The notes: generated by a model not told the origin, from the sequence alone. 64,000 nucleotides of DNA from Pelagibius sp050330205 (GCA_050330205.1 JBHJOA010000028.1:38262-102261), one strand, 5' to 3'; shown: positions 20,235 to 28,415, numbered from the stretch's first letter. Numbers and translations are program-made.

Positions 20235-21014
20235 ATGGATTTGGGAATTCGCGGCCGCAAGGCCCTGGTCTGCGCGGCGAGCAAGGGACTCGGCCGGGCC
20301 TGCGCCGAATCGCTGGCGCGCGAAGGCGTCGAGGTCACCATCGTCGCGCGCTCGCGCGAACCGCTGGAGAAGACCGCCGAGGCAATCCGCGCAGCCAGCG
20401 GCGTCGAGGTGACGGCGGTGGCTACCGACATCACCACGCCCGAGGGGCGGCGCCTCGCGCTGGATGCCTGTCCGCAACCCGACATCCTGATCAATAACGC
20501 CGGCGGTCCGCCGCCGGGCGACTTCCGTGACTGGAACCGCGACGATTGGATCAAGGCGCTCGACGCCAACATGCTGACGCCCATCGAACTCATCAAGGCG
20601 ACGGTCGACGGCATGATGGAGCGGCGCTTCGGGCGCATCGTCAACATCACCTCCGGCGCGGTGAAGGCGCCGATCGACATCCTCGGCCTGTCCAACGGCG
20701 CGCGCGCCGGGCTCACCGGCTTCGTCGCCGGACTCGCGCGCAAGACGGTGATCGCCAACGTAACCATCAACAACCTGCTGCCCGGCCCCTTCGACACCGA
20801 CCGCCTGAAGGCCACACTCAAGGCGGCGGCCGACAAGGCTGGTCGCCCGCTCGAGGAGGTGACGCGCGAGCGCGCGCAGAACAACCCGGCCGGGCGTTTC
20901 GGCGATCCGGTCGAGTTCGGCGAGGCCTGCGCCTTTCTCTGCGGCGTGCATGCCGGGTTCATCACCGGGCAGAACCTGCTGCTCGATGGCGGCGCCTTTC
21001 CGGGGACGCTGTAG
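20235..21014 (+). CDS. SDR-family protein lacking the catalytic Tyr/Lys
   Basis: 259 aa from the ATG at 20235 with GGGAG upstream; a longer frame overlaps hdaA and is rejected. Short-chain dehydrogenase fold: the NAD(P)-binding AASKGLG motif at residues 14-20, NNAGG (residues 87-91) and the NITSGAV serine (Ser140). At the canonical YxxxK position the sequence is SNGAR, so Tyr is replaced by Ser153 and Lys by Arg157. Related FabG-like proteins are usually named 3-oxoacyl-ACP reductase, but without Tyr/Lys that activity is doubtful. It follows hdaA by 11 bp and may be cotranscribed. Confidence 0.85.
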   Translation: MDLGIRGRKALVCAASKGLGRACAESLAREGVEVTIVARSREPLEKTAEAIRAASGVEVTAVATDITTPEGRRLALDACPQPDILINNAGGPPPGDFRDWNRDDWIKALDANMLTPIELIKATVDGMMERRFGRIVNITSGAVKAPIDILGLSNGARAGLTGFVAGLARKTVIANVTINNLLPGPFDTDRLKATLKAAADKAGRPLEEVTRERAQNNPAGRFGDPVEFGEACAFLCGVHAGFITGQNLLLDGGAFPGTL

Positions 21015-21051
21015 CGTCGAGCCACACGCGGTTCACCTTTGAGGCATTTTT

Positions 21052-21079
21052 GGGGCGCCGGGGATAGCCGCGGCGCCCC
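21052..21079 (+). terminator. GC-rich hairpin after the SDR gene
   Basis: Nine-bp perfect stem (GGGGCGCCG / CGGCGCCCC) with a 10-base loop, 38 bp after the stop at 21014. Only two T residues follow, so it is a weak intrinsic terminator candidate. Confidence 0.4.
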
Positions 21080-21097
21080 TTCGCGTAGTTCCGATTA

Positions 21098-21365
21098 CTA
21101 GCCCGGATTTCTCAAACTATGGCGGGCGTCATCGCCTCGGGAAGCCTGCTCGGCAGGAGAAGGCCGAAAAGCGTAGTGGGACTACGGTTGAGGCCTTCGA
21201 CGCCCCGAGCAGGCTTCCCGAGGCGACCCGAAGGGCGGGGCGAATTTGACGACAGGCGGCGTCGAGCCGCTCGACCGTATTCCCGATACGCTCTTCGCGG
21301 CTCTCCTGGCCTGTCGGCAAATTCGCCTCCGTGACGCCCGCCATAGTTTGAGAAATCCGGGCTAG
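21098..21365. repeat. 268-bp three-armed palindromic (MITE-like) element
   Basis: Outer arms 21098-21131 and 21332-21365 are a perfect 34-bp inverted repeat beginning CTAGCCCGG and ending in its complement. Inside are two further long hairpins. The first has 22-bp perfect arms (21132-21153 with 21205-21226) and a smaller CGTAGT/ACTACG stem at its tip. The second has 18-bp arms with one mismatch (21239-21256 with 21310-21327) capped by stems at 21264-21270/21297-21303 and 21276-21280/21286-21290. The whole can fold as a Y. There is no transposase ORF inside. CTAG or TA at both ends could be the target duplication of a non-autonomous element mobilised in trans; that is inference. Confidence 0.85.
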
Positions 21366-21397
21366 CGCCAAACAGAAGCTTTGGAAGGATCGGATCG

Positions 21398-22003
21398 ATG
21401 TTCAAACCACTCGCATTGGCGCTCTGCGCCGTTTTTGTCCTGACCTCTGCGCCGGCACTCGCCGACGACAAGCGCGGCCATCGCGGCGGCGACGGGTACT
21501 GGAAGCAGCAACAGCATCACGGCAAGCATCACAAGGCGCGAGGCAAGGGGCGCCACGGACACGGCAAGGCAGTGGTCGTGTGGCATGGGCCGCGCCACTG
21601 GAGCCCGCCGCCCAAGCGCCAGGCGCATCGTCACGTGTACAAGCACAAGCATATTCACAAGCACAAGCACGTGCATCATCATCGGGTTTACAAGAAGCGG
21701 GATCGCGACGACTGGGCGATCTATGCCATCCTCGCACTGCAGGTGGTCGAGCTGCTGAACGACAACCAGCGGAACGGCTACGCCTGGGCGCACGAACGCG
21801 CGGTGTCGGCGCCGCTGGGCGACAGCATCCAGTGGAACGACAGCGGCGCCTACGGCAGCGTCACCGCCGTGCGCGACGGCCGCGACTCCGGCGGCCGCTA
21901 CTGCCGCGAGTTCCAGCACCAGATCGTCGTCGGCAACCGTCAGCAGTCCGGCTACGGCACCGCCTGCCGCCAACCCGACGGCGACTGGGAGATCGTGTCC
22001 TGA
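21398..22003 (+). CDS. Secreted histidine-rich protein with RT0821/Lpp0805-type surface-antigen domain
   Basis: 201 aa. Signal peptide at residues 1-22 (LALCAVFVLTSAPALA). Residues 23-100 are very basic and rich in His and Lys, with runs such as HKHIHKHKHVHHH, suggesting metal or polyanion binding. The C-terminal half (WNDSGAYGSV, YCREFQHQIVVG, YGTACRQPDGDWEIV) matches the RT0821/Lpp0805 surface-protein family and contains two cysteines. GGAAGG precedes the ATG. It lies 32 bp after the palindromic element and 345 bp before ppk. Function unknown; binding of metal or polyphosphate is only a guess. Confidence 0.75.
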   Translation: MFKPLALALCAVFVLTSAPALADDKRGHRGGDGYWKQQQHHGKHHKARGKGRHGHGKAVVVWHGPRHWSPPPKRQAHRHVYKHKHIHKHKHVHHHRVYKKRDRDDWAIYAILALQVVELLNDNQRNGYAWAHERAVSAPLGDSIQWNDSGAYGSVTAVRDGRDSGGRYCREFQHQIVVGNRQQSGYGTACRQPDGDWEIVS

Positions 22004-22153
22004 TCCGACGGTTTTGGGGCGAACGGGGCCCCGGAACGTAAAGGGCCTTCCCGCCGGCCGCTAAGCTCGGACGGGAAGGCCCCGGCTCATGGGGCTGGGT
22101 AGGGATCACCCACGGGCCAGGGAACGTATAACTTGCGGAATCCACCGCAGGCT

Positions 22154-22167
22154 TTGACGTATATCAA
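22154..22167. promoter_or_regulatory. FNR/FixK-like box
   Basis: TTGAC-GTAT-ATCAA matches the CRP/FNR-family consensus TTGAT-N4-ATCAA in 9 of 10 fixed positions. It lies about 180 bp upstream of the ppk start. Regulation of ppk by oxygen limitation would follow if the site is used; that is inference. Confidence 0.5.
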
Positions 22168-22226
22168 AAAGAACATCCGGCCTTGCGGCGGCCCCGGCGC
22201 GGCGGACTTGCCGTTCCGCGCCCCCC

Positions 22227-22254
22227 GGTACATATAACCAGGTACATATAAATG
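22227..22254. repeat. 14-bp-spaced direct repeat upstream of ppk
   Basis: GGTACATATAA occurs at 22227-22237 and again at 22241-22251, followed by a third GGTAC at 22264. Two copies 14 bp apart could bind a regulator in tandem; no known consensus fits. Confidence 0.5.
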
Positions 22255-22348
22255 TAACGATTTGGTACCCTTGGCCGTGCTATGTGCTTGGGGTGGCGCC
22301 GGCTTGGCGCCGGAACGGGGAGACTGCAGCGTGGAGGAGGGTGAGGTC

Positions 22349-24526
22349 ATGGCGCTCGAGGTGGAGCCGCTGGGGCAGGAATCGGACCTGCCGGCCGGCT
22401 CCCTTGTGGCTGCGATCGACCTGGCCTCGCCGGAGCGTTTCATCAACCGCGAGATCTCCTGGCTCGGCTTCAACGAGCGGGTGCTGGAAGAGGCCTACAA
22501 CTCCAACCACCCGGTGCTCGAGCGCCTGCGCTTCCTCTCCATCTCCGCCAGCAACCTGGATGAGTTCTTCATGGTCCGCGTCGCCGGCCTGCGCGGCCAG
22601 GTGCGCGCCGGCGTGAAGACGCCCTCGCCGGAGGGCCTGACGCCGGCCCAGCAGCTTGCCGCCATCAACGAGAGGGTCGCCAAGCTGATGCGCTGGCAGC
22701 AGGAAAAGTGGCTCGACTTGATCGGCGAACTGGGGGCCGCCGGCATCGCCGTCGTCGGCGCCAAGGAGATCACGCGCGCCGAACGCAGATTCCTCGACGA
22801 CTATTTTACCACGCAGCTCTATCCCGTGCTGACGCCGATCGCCATCGATCCGGCGCATCCCTTTCCCTTCATTCCGAACCGCGGCCTGTCGATCGTCGTC
22901 GAATTGCTGCGCGGCGACGATCGTGCGCAGATCAACGGGCTGATCCCGATCCCGGCCATGGTCGCGCGCTTCATCCGGCTGCCCGGACCGGACGTGCGTT
23001 TCATCCGCCTGGAAGAGATGCTGCGGCTCTACTTCGACGAGCTGTTCCCCAGCTTCGAGGTCAAGGCCAGCGGCTTCTTCCGCGTGCTGCGCGACAGCGA
23101 CGTCGAGATCGAGGAAGAGGCCGAGGACCTGGTTCGGGTCTTCGAGAGCGCGCTGAAGCGCCGCCGCCGCGGCTCGGTCATCCGCCTGACGGTGGACGGC
23201 GACATGCCGCAGGCGCTGCTCGACTTCGTGCAGCGCGACCTGCAGGCCGATGCGGAGAACGTCTTCGCGCTCGATGGCATGCTGGGACTTTCCGACACTC
23301 AGGAGCTGATCGTCGACGACCGCCCGGACCTGGTGTTCCCGCCCTACAATCCGCGCTTCCCGGAGCGTATCCGCGACTTCGGCGGCGACACCTTCGCGAC
23401 CATCCGCGCCAAGGACTTCGTCGTCCACCATCCCTACGAGAGCTTCGACGTGGTGGTGCAGTTCCTGCGCCAGGCGGCCAACGACCCGGCGGTGGTCGCC
23501 ATCAAGCAGACGCTCTACCGCACCTCGGAGGACTCGCCGATCGTCAAGGCGCTGGCCGAGGCGGCGGAAGCCGGCAAGTCGGTGACGGCGCTGGTCGAAC
23601 TGAAGGCGCGCTTCGACGAGGAGCGCAACATCCGCTGGGCGCGTAACCTGGAGCGCGCCGGCGTGCAGGTCATCTACGGCTTCATGGAACTGAAGACCCA
23701 CGCCAAGATCTCGCTGGTGGCGCGCCGCGAGGGCGACGCCATCCGCACCTATGTCCACTTCGGCACCGGCAACTACCATCCGGTGACGGCGAAGATCTAT
23801 ACCGACATTTCGTTCTTCTCCTGCGACCCGGTGCTGGGGCGTGACGCCACGCGGCTGTTCAACTACATGACCGGTTATGCCACGCCCAAGGAGATGGAGA
23901 AGATCGCCTTCGCGCCGCTAACCCTGCGCCAGAAGCTGCTGAAGCTGATCGACGCGGAGATCGCCCACGCCCGGGCCGGGCGCCCGGCCGCCATCTGGGC
24001 CAAGCTCAACTCGCTGGTCGATCCGGAGATCATCGACGAGCTCTACCGCGCCTCGCATGCCGGTGTGTCGATCGACCTGGTGGTCCGCGGCATCTGCTGC
24101 CTGAGGCCGGGCGTGCCGGGGCTGTCCGAAAACATCCGGGTCAAGAGCATCATCGGCCGCTTCCTGGAGCACAGCCGAATCGTTTGCTTCGGCAACGGCA
24201 AGCCGCTACCGTCCCGGGAAGCCAAGGTCTTCATCTCCTCGGCGGACTGGATGCCGCGCAACCTGGACCGCCGCATCGAGACCCTGGTGCCGATCGAGAA
24301 TGCGACCGTTCACCAGCAGGTGCTCGACCAGATCATGATCGCCAATTTCAACGACGAGGCGCAGAGCTGGGTCCTCGAGCCCGAAGGGACTTTCCGGCGC
24401 GTGCGCTCCACGGCGAAGTCGTTCAGCGCACATACCTACTTCATGACGAATCCCAGCCTGTCCGGCCGCGGTTCCGCCCTGAAGAAGGCCAAGAAGGCGC
24501 CAAGGCTGGTCCTGAAGAAGTCCTGA
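22349..24526 (+). CDS. ppk: Polyphosphate kinase 1
   Basis: 725 aa from the ATG at 22349, preceded by GGAGGAGGGTGAGG; upstream frame extension has no conserved sequence. It makes long-chain polyphosphate from ATP reversibly. N-terminal domain RFINREISWLGFNERVLEEA. The ELKTHAKISLV segment contains the autophosphorylated His of the family, and YVHFGTGNYHPVTAKIYTD holds the second conserved His; their spacing (19 residues) fits PPK1. ppx follows after 8 bp in the same direction, so synthesis and degradation of polyphosphate share a transcript. Confidence 0.96.
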   Translation: MALEVEPLGQESDLPAGSLVAAIDLASPERFINREISWLGFNERVLEEAYNSNHPVLERLRFLSISASNLDEFFMVRVAGLRGQVRAGVKTPSPEGLTPAQQLAAINERVAKLMRWQQEKWLDLIGELGAAGIAVVGAKEITRAERRFLDDYFTTQLYPVLTPIAIDPAHPFPFIPNRGLSIVVELLRGDDRAQINGLIPIPAMVARFIRLPGPDVRFIRLEEMLRLYFDELFPSFEVKASGFFRVLRDSDVEIEEEAEDLVRVFESALKRRRRGSVIRLTVDGDMPQALLDFVQRDLQADAENVFALDGMLGLSDTQELIVDDRPDLVFPPYNPRFPERIRDFGGDTFATIRAKDFVVHHPYESFDVVVQFLRQAANDPAVVAIKQTLYRTSEDSPIVKALAEAAEAGKSVTALVELKARFDEERNIRWARNLERAGVQVIYGFMELKTHAKISLVARREGDAIRTYVHFGTGNYHPVTAKIYTDISFFSCDPVLGRDATRLFNYMTGYATPKEMEKIAFAPLTLRQKLLKLIDAEIAHARAGRPAAIWAKLNSLVDPEIIDELYRASHAGVSIDLVVRGICCLRPGVPGLSENIRVKSIIGRFLEHSRIVCFGNGKPLPSREAKVFISSADWMPRNLDRRIETLVPIENATVHQQVLDQIMIANFNDEAQSWVLEPEGTFRRVRSTAKSFSAHTYFMTNPSLSGRGSALKKAKKAPRLVLKKS

Positions 24527-24534
24527 TCCCGCAG

Positions 24535-26052
24535 ATGAAAGCCCGTCAGCAGGCAACGGCCGCCTCCCTGGCCAAGGGCGTGGCCGGAGACGAGCGCGTC
24601 GCCGTGGTGGACATCGGCTCCAACTCCATCCGCCTGGTGGTTTTCGACGGCCTGAAGCGGGCGCCGACCATGGTGTTCAACGAGAAGGTGCTCTGCGGCC
24701 TCGGGCGCGGGCTGCAGTCCAGCGGCCGCCTGTCGCCGGAGGGCGTCGAGCTGGCCGTGCCGAACCTGGTGCGCTTCACCTCGCTGGCGCGCGCCATGGG
24801 CGTCGGGCGCATCGACCTTGTCGCCACCGCGGCGGTGCGCGAGGCGGCGGACGGCGAGACCTTCAGAACGACCGTTGAAGCACTCTGCGGCCATCCCGTC
24901 CGGATCCTCAGCGGCGAGGAGGAGGCGGAGCTTTCCGCGCTGGGCGTCATCGCCGGCACGCCGCTGGCCGACGGCATTATGGGCGATCTCGGCGGTGGCA
25001 GCCTGGAACTGGTCGAGGTCGACGCCGGGCGGGTCGGCCGCTCGACCACCCTGGCGCTGGGGCCGCTGCGTCTCATGGAGAGCTGCGGCGACGACCGCCA
25101 GAAGGCGCGCCGCCTGATCGACAAGGCCATCGCCAAGGTCGACTGGCTGGCCGGGGGCAGGGGGCGGACCTTCTATCCGGTGGGCGGCACCTGGCGCAAC
25201 CTGGCCCGCCTCCACATCGAGCAGCACCGTCATCCGCTGCACGCCATCCACGGCCACACCGTCGCGCGCGAGGAGGCCATCGCGCTGAGCCGCCTGATCA
25301 GCCGTCTCGGCAAGTCGTCGCTCGCCGGCATCCAGCAGGTCTCCCGCCGCCGCCGCGAGACGCTGCCCATGGGGGCGCTGGTGCTGGGCCGCCTGCTGCG
25401 CCGCATGCAGTGCGAGCGGGTGACCTTCTCGACCTACGGCCTGCGCGAAGGCTACCTCTTCCACCAGTTGCCGGCGGCGGTGCGGCGGGAGGACCCGCTG
25501 CTCTCCGCGGCGGCGGAGATCGCCGAGCGCGAGGGCCGCTTCGGTGGCCTCGGCGAGGGGCTGATGGCGTGGTGCGGCGAGCTGTTCCCGGAGGAAAGCG
25601 AGGAGGAGCGGCGCCTGCGGCTGACCGCCTGCCACCTCTCCGACCTCACCTGGCGCGAGCATCCGGATTTCCGCGCCATCCAGGCGCTGCGGCGCATCCT
25701 GCAGTATCCCCTGGTCGGCATCGACCACCCGGGGCGTGCCTTCGTCGCCTATACTGTCTACCTGCGCTACGGCGGATCGCCGGCCCTGAAAGAAGCCGCC
25801 CAGGCGGCGGCCCTGCTGGGCGAGCGCTGGCGGGACCGGGCGGTGCTGCTGGGCGCGGCGCTGCGGCTGTCCTACCGCGTTTCGGCGGCGACGCGCTGGG
25901 TGCTCGACCACAGCGGCCTCAGGGTCGACGGCAAGGTGCTGGAACTGCGGCTGCCCGACGACGGCTCCGTGCCCGACGGCGAGGCGGTGCAGCGCCGCCT
26001 CAAGGCCCTGGCCCAGGCCGGCGGCTTCGAGGACACCCGCATCGTCGTTTGA
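24535..26052 (+). CDS. ppx: Exopolyphosphatase / guanosine pentaphosphatase family protein
   Basis: 505 aa. It removes terminal phosphates from polyphosphate; family members may also hydrolyse pppGpp. ASKHA-fold N-terminal motifs: VAVVDIGSNSIRLVVFD, LVATAAVREA, LSGEEEAELSALGV (catalytic Glu region) and IMGDLGGGSLELVEV. The C-terminal HD-like domain (from about residue 310) is full length. ATG at 24535 is 8 bp after ppk. Convergent with the M23 peptidase gene, only 10 bp away. Confidence 0.94.
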   Translation: MKARQQATAASLAKGVAGDERVAVVDIGSNSIRLVVFDGLKRAPTMVFNEKVLCGLGRGLQSSGRLSPEGVELAVPNLVRFTSLARAMGVGRIDLVATAAVREAADGETFRTTVEALCGHPVRILSGEEEAELSALGVIAGTPLADGIMGDLGGGSLELVEVDAGRVGRSTTLALGPLRLMESCGDDRQKARRLIDKAIAKVDWLAGGRGRTFYPVGGTWRNLARLHIEQHRHPLHAIHGHTVAREEAIALSRLISRLGKSSLAGIQQVSRRRRETLPMGALVLGRLLRRMQCERVTFSTYGLREGYLFHQLPAAVRREDPLLSAAAEIAEREGRFGGLGEGLMAWCGELFPEESEEERRLRLTACHLSDLTWREHPDFRAIQALRRILQYPLVGIDHPGRAFVAYTVYLRYGGSPALKEAAQAAALLGERWRDRAVLLGAALRLSYRVSAATRWVLDHSGLRVDGKVLELRLPDDGSVPDGEAVQRRLKALAQAGGFEDTRIVV

Positions 26053-26062
26053 GAACTCCGCG

Positions 26063-27109
26063 CTAACGCACCTCGATATCGCGCGACACCTCGATCACCG
26101 TGATCGTAGCGCCAGCCTGCTGCCGCTCGACCCGGTAGAGGCCGGTGTAGCGGCCCGGCGGCCAGGGGTCCTCGCGGCGCCGCTTGCCGATCCAGCGCGA
26201 CTGCGTAGCGCGGTTGCGCTCGAGGGTGTGATCGGCGGCGACGAAGACCTCGCCGTCCGGGCCGAGGATCGTGAGGCTCATCAGGTCGCCCTCGAGGAGG
26301 CCCCAGGAGCCGGTCCAGAAGATCAGCACCGGCGCGTCCGCCGCCAGACGGTCCGGCGCGTCGATGCCGTCCAAGACCTCGCGGTGGGTCGGCTGGCGGT
26401 CGAGAAAGCCGGCCGACAGCAGGCCGCCGGCGCGATAGGGGATCTGCGCCTCGGCCTCCGGCGACCACAGGCTGGTGCCGGCCTCGCCGCAAACGGCGCC
26501 CGGCTCCTCGCCGATGAAGGGGTCGAGCAGCCGGTTCTCGTGGGTGACGGCGAAGTGGACGTGCGGGAAGTCGCTGTTGCCGGAAAGGCCGATGAGCCCG
26601 AGCTTCTCACCGCGCTCGACGCGCTGGCCGTTCTCGACGGCGACGCTGCCCTGCAGCAGGTGGGCGTAGGTAGTGACCCAGCCGCCGCCGTGGTCGATGG
26701 CGACCCAGTTGCCGTTGCGCTCATCGACGTTGGTGCCGGGGCCGGTGTCCTGCATGAGGATGTCCGGCTGGCCGTCGCGGGCGATGAGCACCCGGCCGTC
26801 GGCGGCGGCGACCACCGCCACGCCGCGGCGCATTTCGATCTGCGTCGGCACCCGGAAGTCGATGCCGCGGTGGCCGTCGTAGCTGAGCGGCCCGCAGGTG
26901 TGGTCCCGCCAGCCCGGACCGGGATCGTGGTCGATGTAGTTCTGCACGCTGCAGAGGCTGTCCATGTCGCAGTCGACCGGCAGGCCGAAGCCGCCGCCGG
27001 GCGGCGCCGGCACCTCGGCCGCGGCGGGCAGGGACGCGAGGCCGAGCAGCAGCGCTGCGGCAACGCCCTGCGTCCTTCGAGACGCCCGTCCGGGCCGACG
27101 CCCGGCCAT
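26063..27109 (-). CDS. Secreted M23-family metallopeptidase
   Basis: 348 aa from the ATG at 27109. A twin-Arg-containing basic N terminus is followed by AALLLGLASLPAAAE, a signal peptide. The LytM/M23 zinc site is intact: HRGIDF (H-x-x-x-D) in the first part, HLLQGSV and FPHVHFAV (H-x-H). Zinc peptidases of this type cut peptidoglycan cross-links. The C-terminal 120 residues form a separate beta-rich domain without a name I recognise. Codons for residues 2 to about 14 lie in a REP-like repeat (27068-27196), so the N terminus may be repeat-derived; an upstream ATG at 27142 would extend further into the repeat. Confidence 0.85.
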   Translation of the reverse strand: MAGRRPGRASRRTQGVAAALLLGLASLPAAAEVPAPPGGGFGLPVDCDMDSLCSVQNYIDHDPGPGWRDHTCGPLSYDGHRGIDFRVPTQIEMRRGVAVVAAADGRVLIARDGQPDILMQDTGPGTNVDERNGNWVAIDHGGGWVTTYAHLLQGSVAVENGQRVERGEKLGLIGLSGNSDFPHVHFAVTHENRLLDPFIGEEPGAVCGEAGTSLWSPEAEAQIPYRAGGLLSAGFLDRQPTHREVLDGIDAPDRLAADAPVLIFWTGSWGLLEGDLMSLTILGPDGEVFVAADHTLERNRATQSRWIGKRRREDPWPPGRYTGLYRVERQQAGATITVIEVSRDIEVR

Positions 27110-27196
27110 GCTCCTCAGGATGAGGCAGGTCTTTGATGGCACGAAGAAAAATCCTCATGCTGAGGAGCCCCGCGAGGGGCGTCTCGAAGCACGCAG
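27068..27196. repeat. REP-like imperfect inverted repeat overlapping a gene start
   Basis: Two arms in opposite orientation: CTGCGTCCTTCGAGAC at 27068-27083 pairs with 27181-27196 (one mismatch), and GCTCCTCAGGATGAGG at 27110-27125 pairs with 27153-27168 (one mismatch). The sequence between (GACGCC...) is GC-rich and only partly complementary. This resembles intergenic palindromic repeats of alphaproteobacteria. Its left arm codes the first residues of the M23 peptidase. Confidence 0.7.
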
Positions 27197-27242
27197 GACC
27201 TGTGTCCAGAGTCCCGACACGAGACCGGACGCGACGCCGTCA

Positions 27243-28415
27243 TCAGCGCTTGTCCGCAGGCGCGACCGGCACCACGCGGACCTTGCTGCCGGAGGCGCTG
27301 AGCGCCACCGTGCCGTGCTTCAGGGCCAGGGCGTCGCGGCCGAAGATGTCGTAGCGCCAACCTTTCAAGGCCATCACCTCGGCCTCGTCGCTGATGGCGA
27401 TCTGCTCCAGGTCGGCGGTGCTGGCGATGAGCTTCTGGGCGACGTCGTGCTCCTCGCAGCGCAGCTTCAGCATTACCTTAAGAAGATCCATCAAGGGGCC
27501 GATTCCATTGGCAGATTGCTGCTTCGGTTCCGCCTTGGGGAGGTCCGTCTCTGGCAGCGCCAGGGCGCCCGCCACGGCCTCCAGGATGGCCTTGCCGATG
27601 CGCCCGCGCGCGAGGTCGCGGCTGACGCCGCGCGAGCGCGCCAACTCCTCTTCACTGGTCGGACGGTGGGCGGCGATGTCGAACATCTGTTCGTCGCGCA
27701 GCACCCGCCCACGCGGTACGTCGCGCTGCTGCGCCTCGACCTCGCGCCAGGTGGCCAGCGCCCGCAGCACCGCCAGGTAGCGGCGGTCGCTGGAGCGCGT
27801 CTTGAGGCGCCTCCAGGCTTCGTCCGGCTCCAGGCGGTAGGTCTCCGGCGAGGCCAGGATCGCCATCTCCTCGTCGAGCCAGGTGGCCCGGCCGCTCTTC
27901 TGCAGCCGGCGCGCCAGCTTGCGGTAGATGGTGCGCAGGTGGGTCACGTCGGCCAGCGCGTAGGTGAGCTGGCGCTGCGCCAGCGGCCGCCGCGACCAGT
28001 CGGTGAAGCGCGAGGACTTGTCGATCTGGGCGCCGGTCAGCTTGCGCGCCAGGGTGTCGTAGCCGACCGAGTCGCCGAAGCCGCAGACCATGGCCGCCAC
28101 CTGGGTGTCGAAGATCGGCGCCGGCAGCCGGCCGGTCATGTGGAAGAAGATCTCCATGTCCTGGCGCGCCGAGTGCAGCACCTTGACGATCGAGGGGTCG
28201 TCGAAGAGGGCGAAGACCGGCGCCATGTCGAGGCCCTCCGCCAGGGGGTCGACGGCGGCCACGTCCTCCTCCTGCGGCCCGGCGATCTGCAGCAGGCAGA
28301 GCTTCGGCCAGTAGGTGGAATCCCGCAGGAATTCGGTATCGACGGTGATGAAATCCGCCCCGGCGAGGCGCGCGCAGAAAGCCTGGAGTTCCGCGCTGTC
28401 GGCTATGAGGTTCAT
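27243..28415 (-). CDS. rnd: Ribonuclease D
   Basis: 390 aa. It is a 3'-5' exoribonuclease in tRNA and small stable RNA maturation. DEDDy exonuclease domain: FITVDTEFLRDSTYWPKLCL (D and E), HSARQDMEIF, IFDTQVAAMVCGF, and the last motif TYALADVTHLRTIYRKL (Y-x-x-x-D). An HRDC domain follows (residues about 210-290: ATWREVEAQQRDVPRGRVL). The ATG at 28415 fits the family N terminus. Divergent from aspS with a ~200-bp gap. Confidence 0.95.
   Translation of the reverse strand: MNLIADSAELQAFCARLAGADFITVDTEFLRDSTYWPKLCLLQIAGPQEEDVAAVDPLAEGLDMAPVFALFDDPSIVKVLHSARQDMEIFFHMTGRLPAPIFDTQVAAMVCGFGDSVGYDTLARKLTGAQIDKSSRFTDWSRRPLAQRQLTYALADVTHLRTIYRKLARRLQKSGRATWLDEEMAILASPETYRLEPDEAWRRLKTRSSDRRYLAVLRALATWREVEAQQRDVPRGRVLRDEQMFDIAAHRPTSEEELARSRGVSRDLARGRIGKAILEAVAGALALPETDLPKAEPKQQSANGIGPLMDLLKVMLKLRCEEHDVAQKLIASTADLEQIAISDEAEVMALKGWRYDIFGRDALALKHGTVALSASGSKVRVVPVAPADKR

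Larger units (their letters stand above)
22004..22348. promoter_or_regulatory. ppk: Regulatory region upstream of ppk
   Basis: 345 bp without a gene, more AT-rich than its surroundings in the 3' part. It holds a hairpin (arms 22043-22053 and 22072-22082) that may end the upstream transcript but has no T-tract on the plus strand. It also holds an FNR/FixK-like box at 22154-22167, a pair of 11-bp direct repeats (GGTACATATAA at 22227 and 22241), and GGAGGAGG just before the ppk start. Confidence 0.55.

Noticed and set aside
21119..21471. Short open frames inside the Y-shaped element as a transposase
   Set aside because: Frames of 60-120 aa arise from the palindromic arms themselves; no DDE, HUH or serine/tyrosine recombinase motif.
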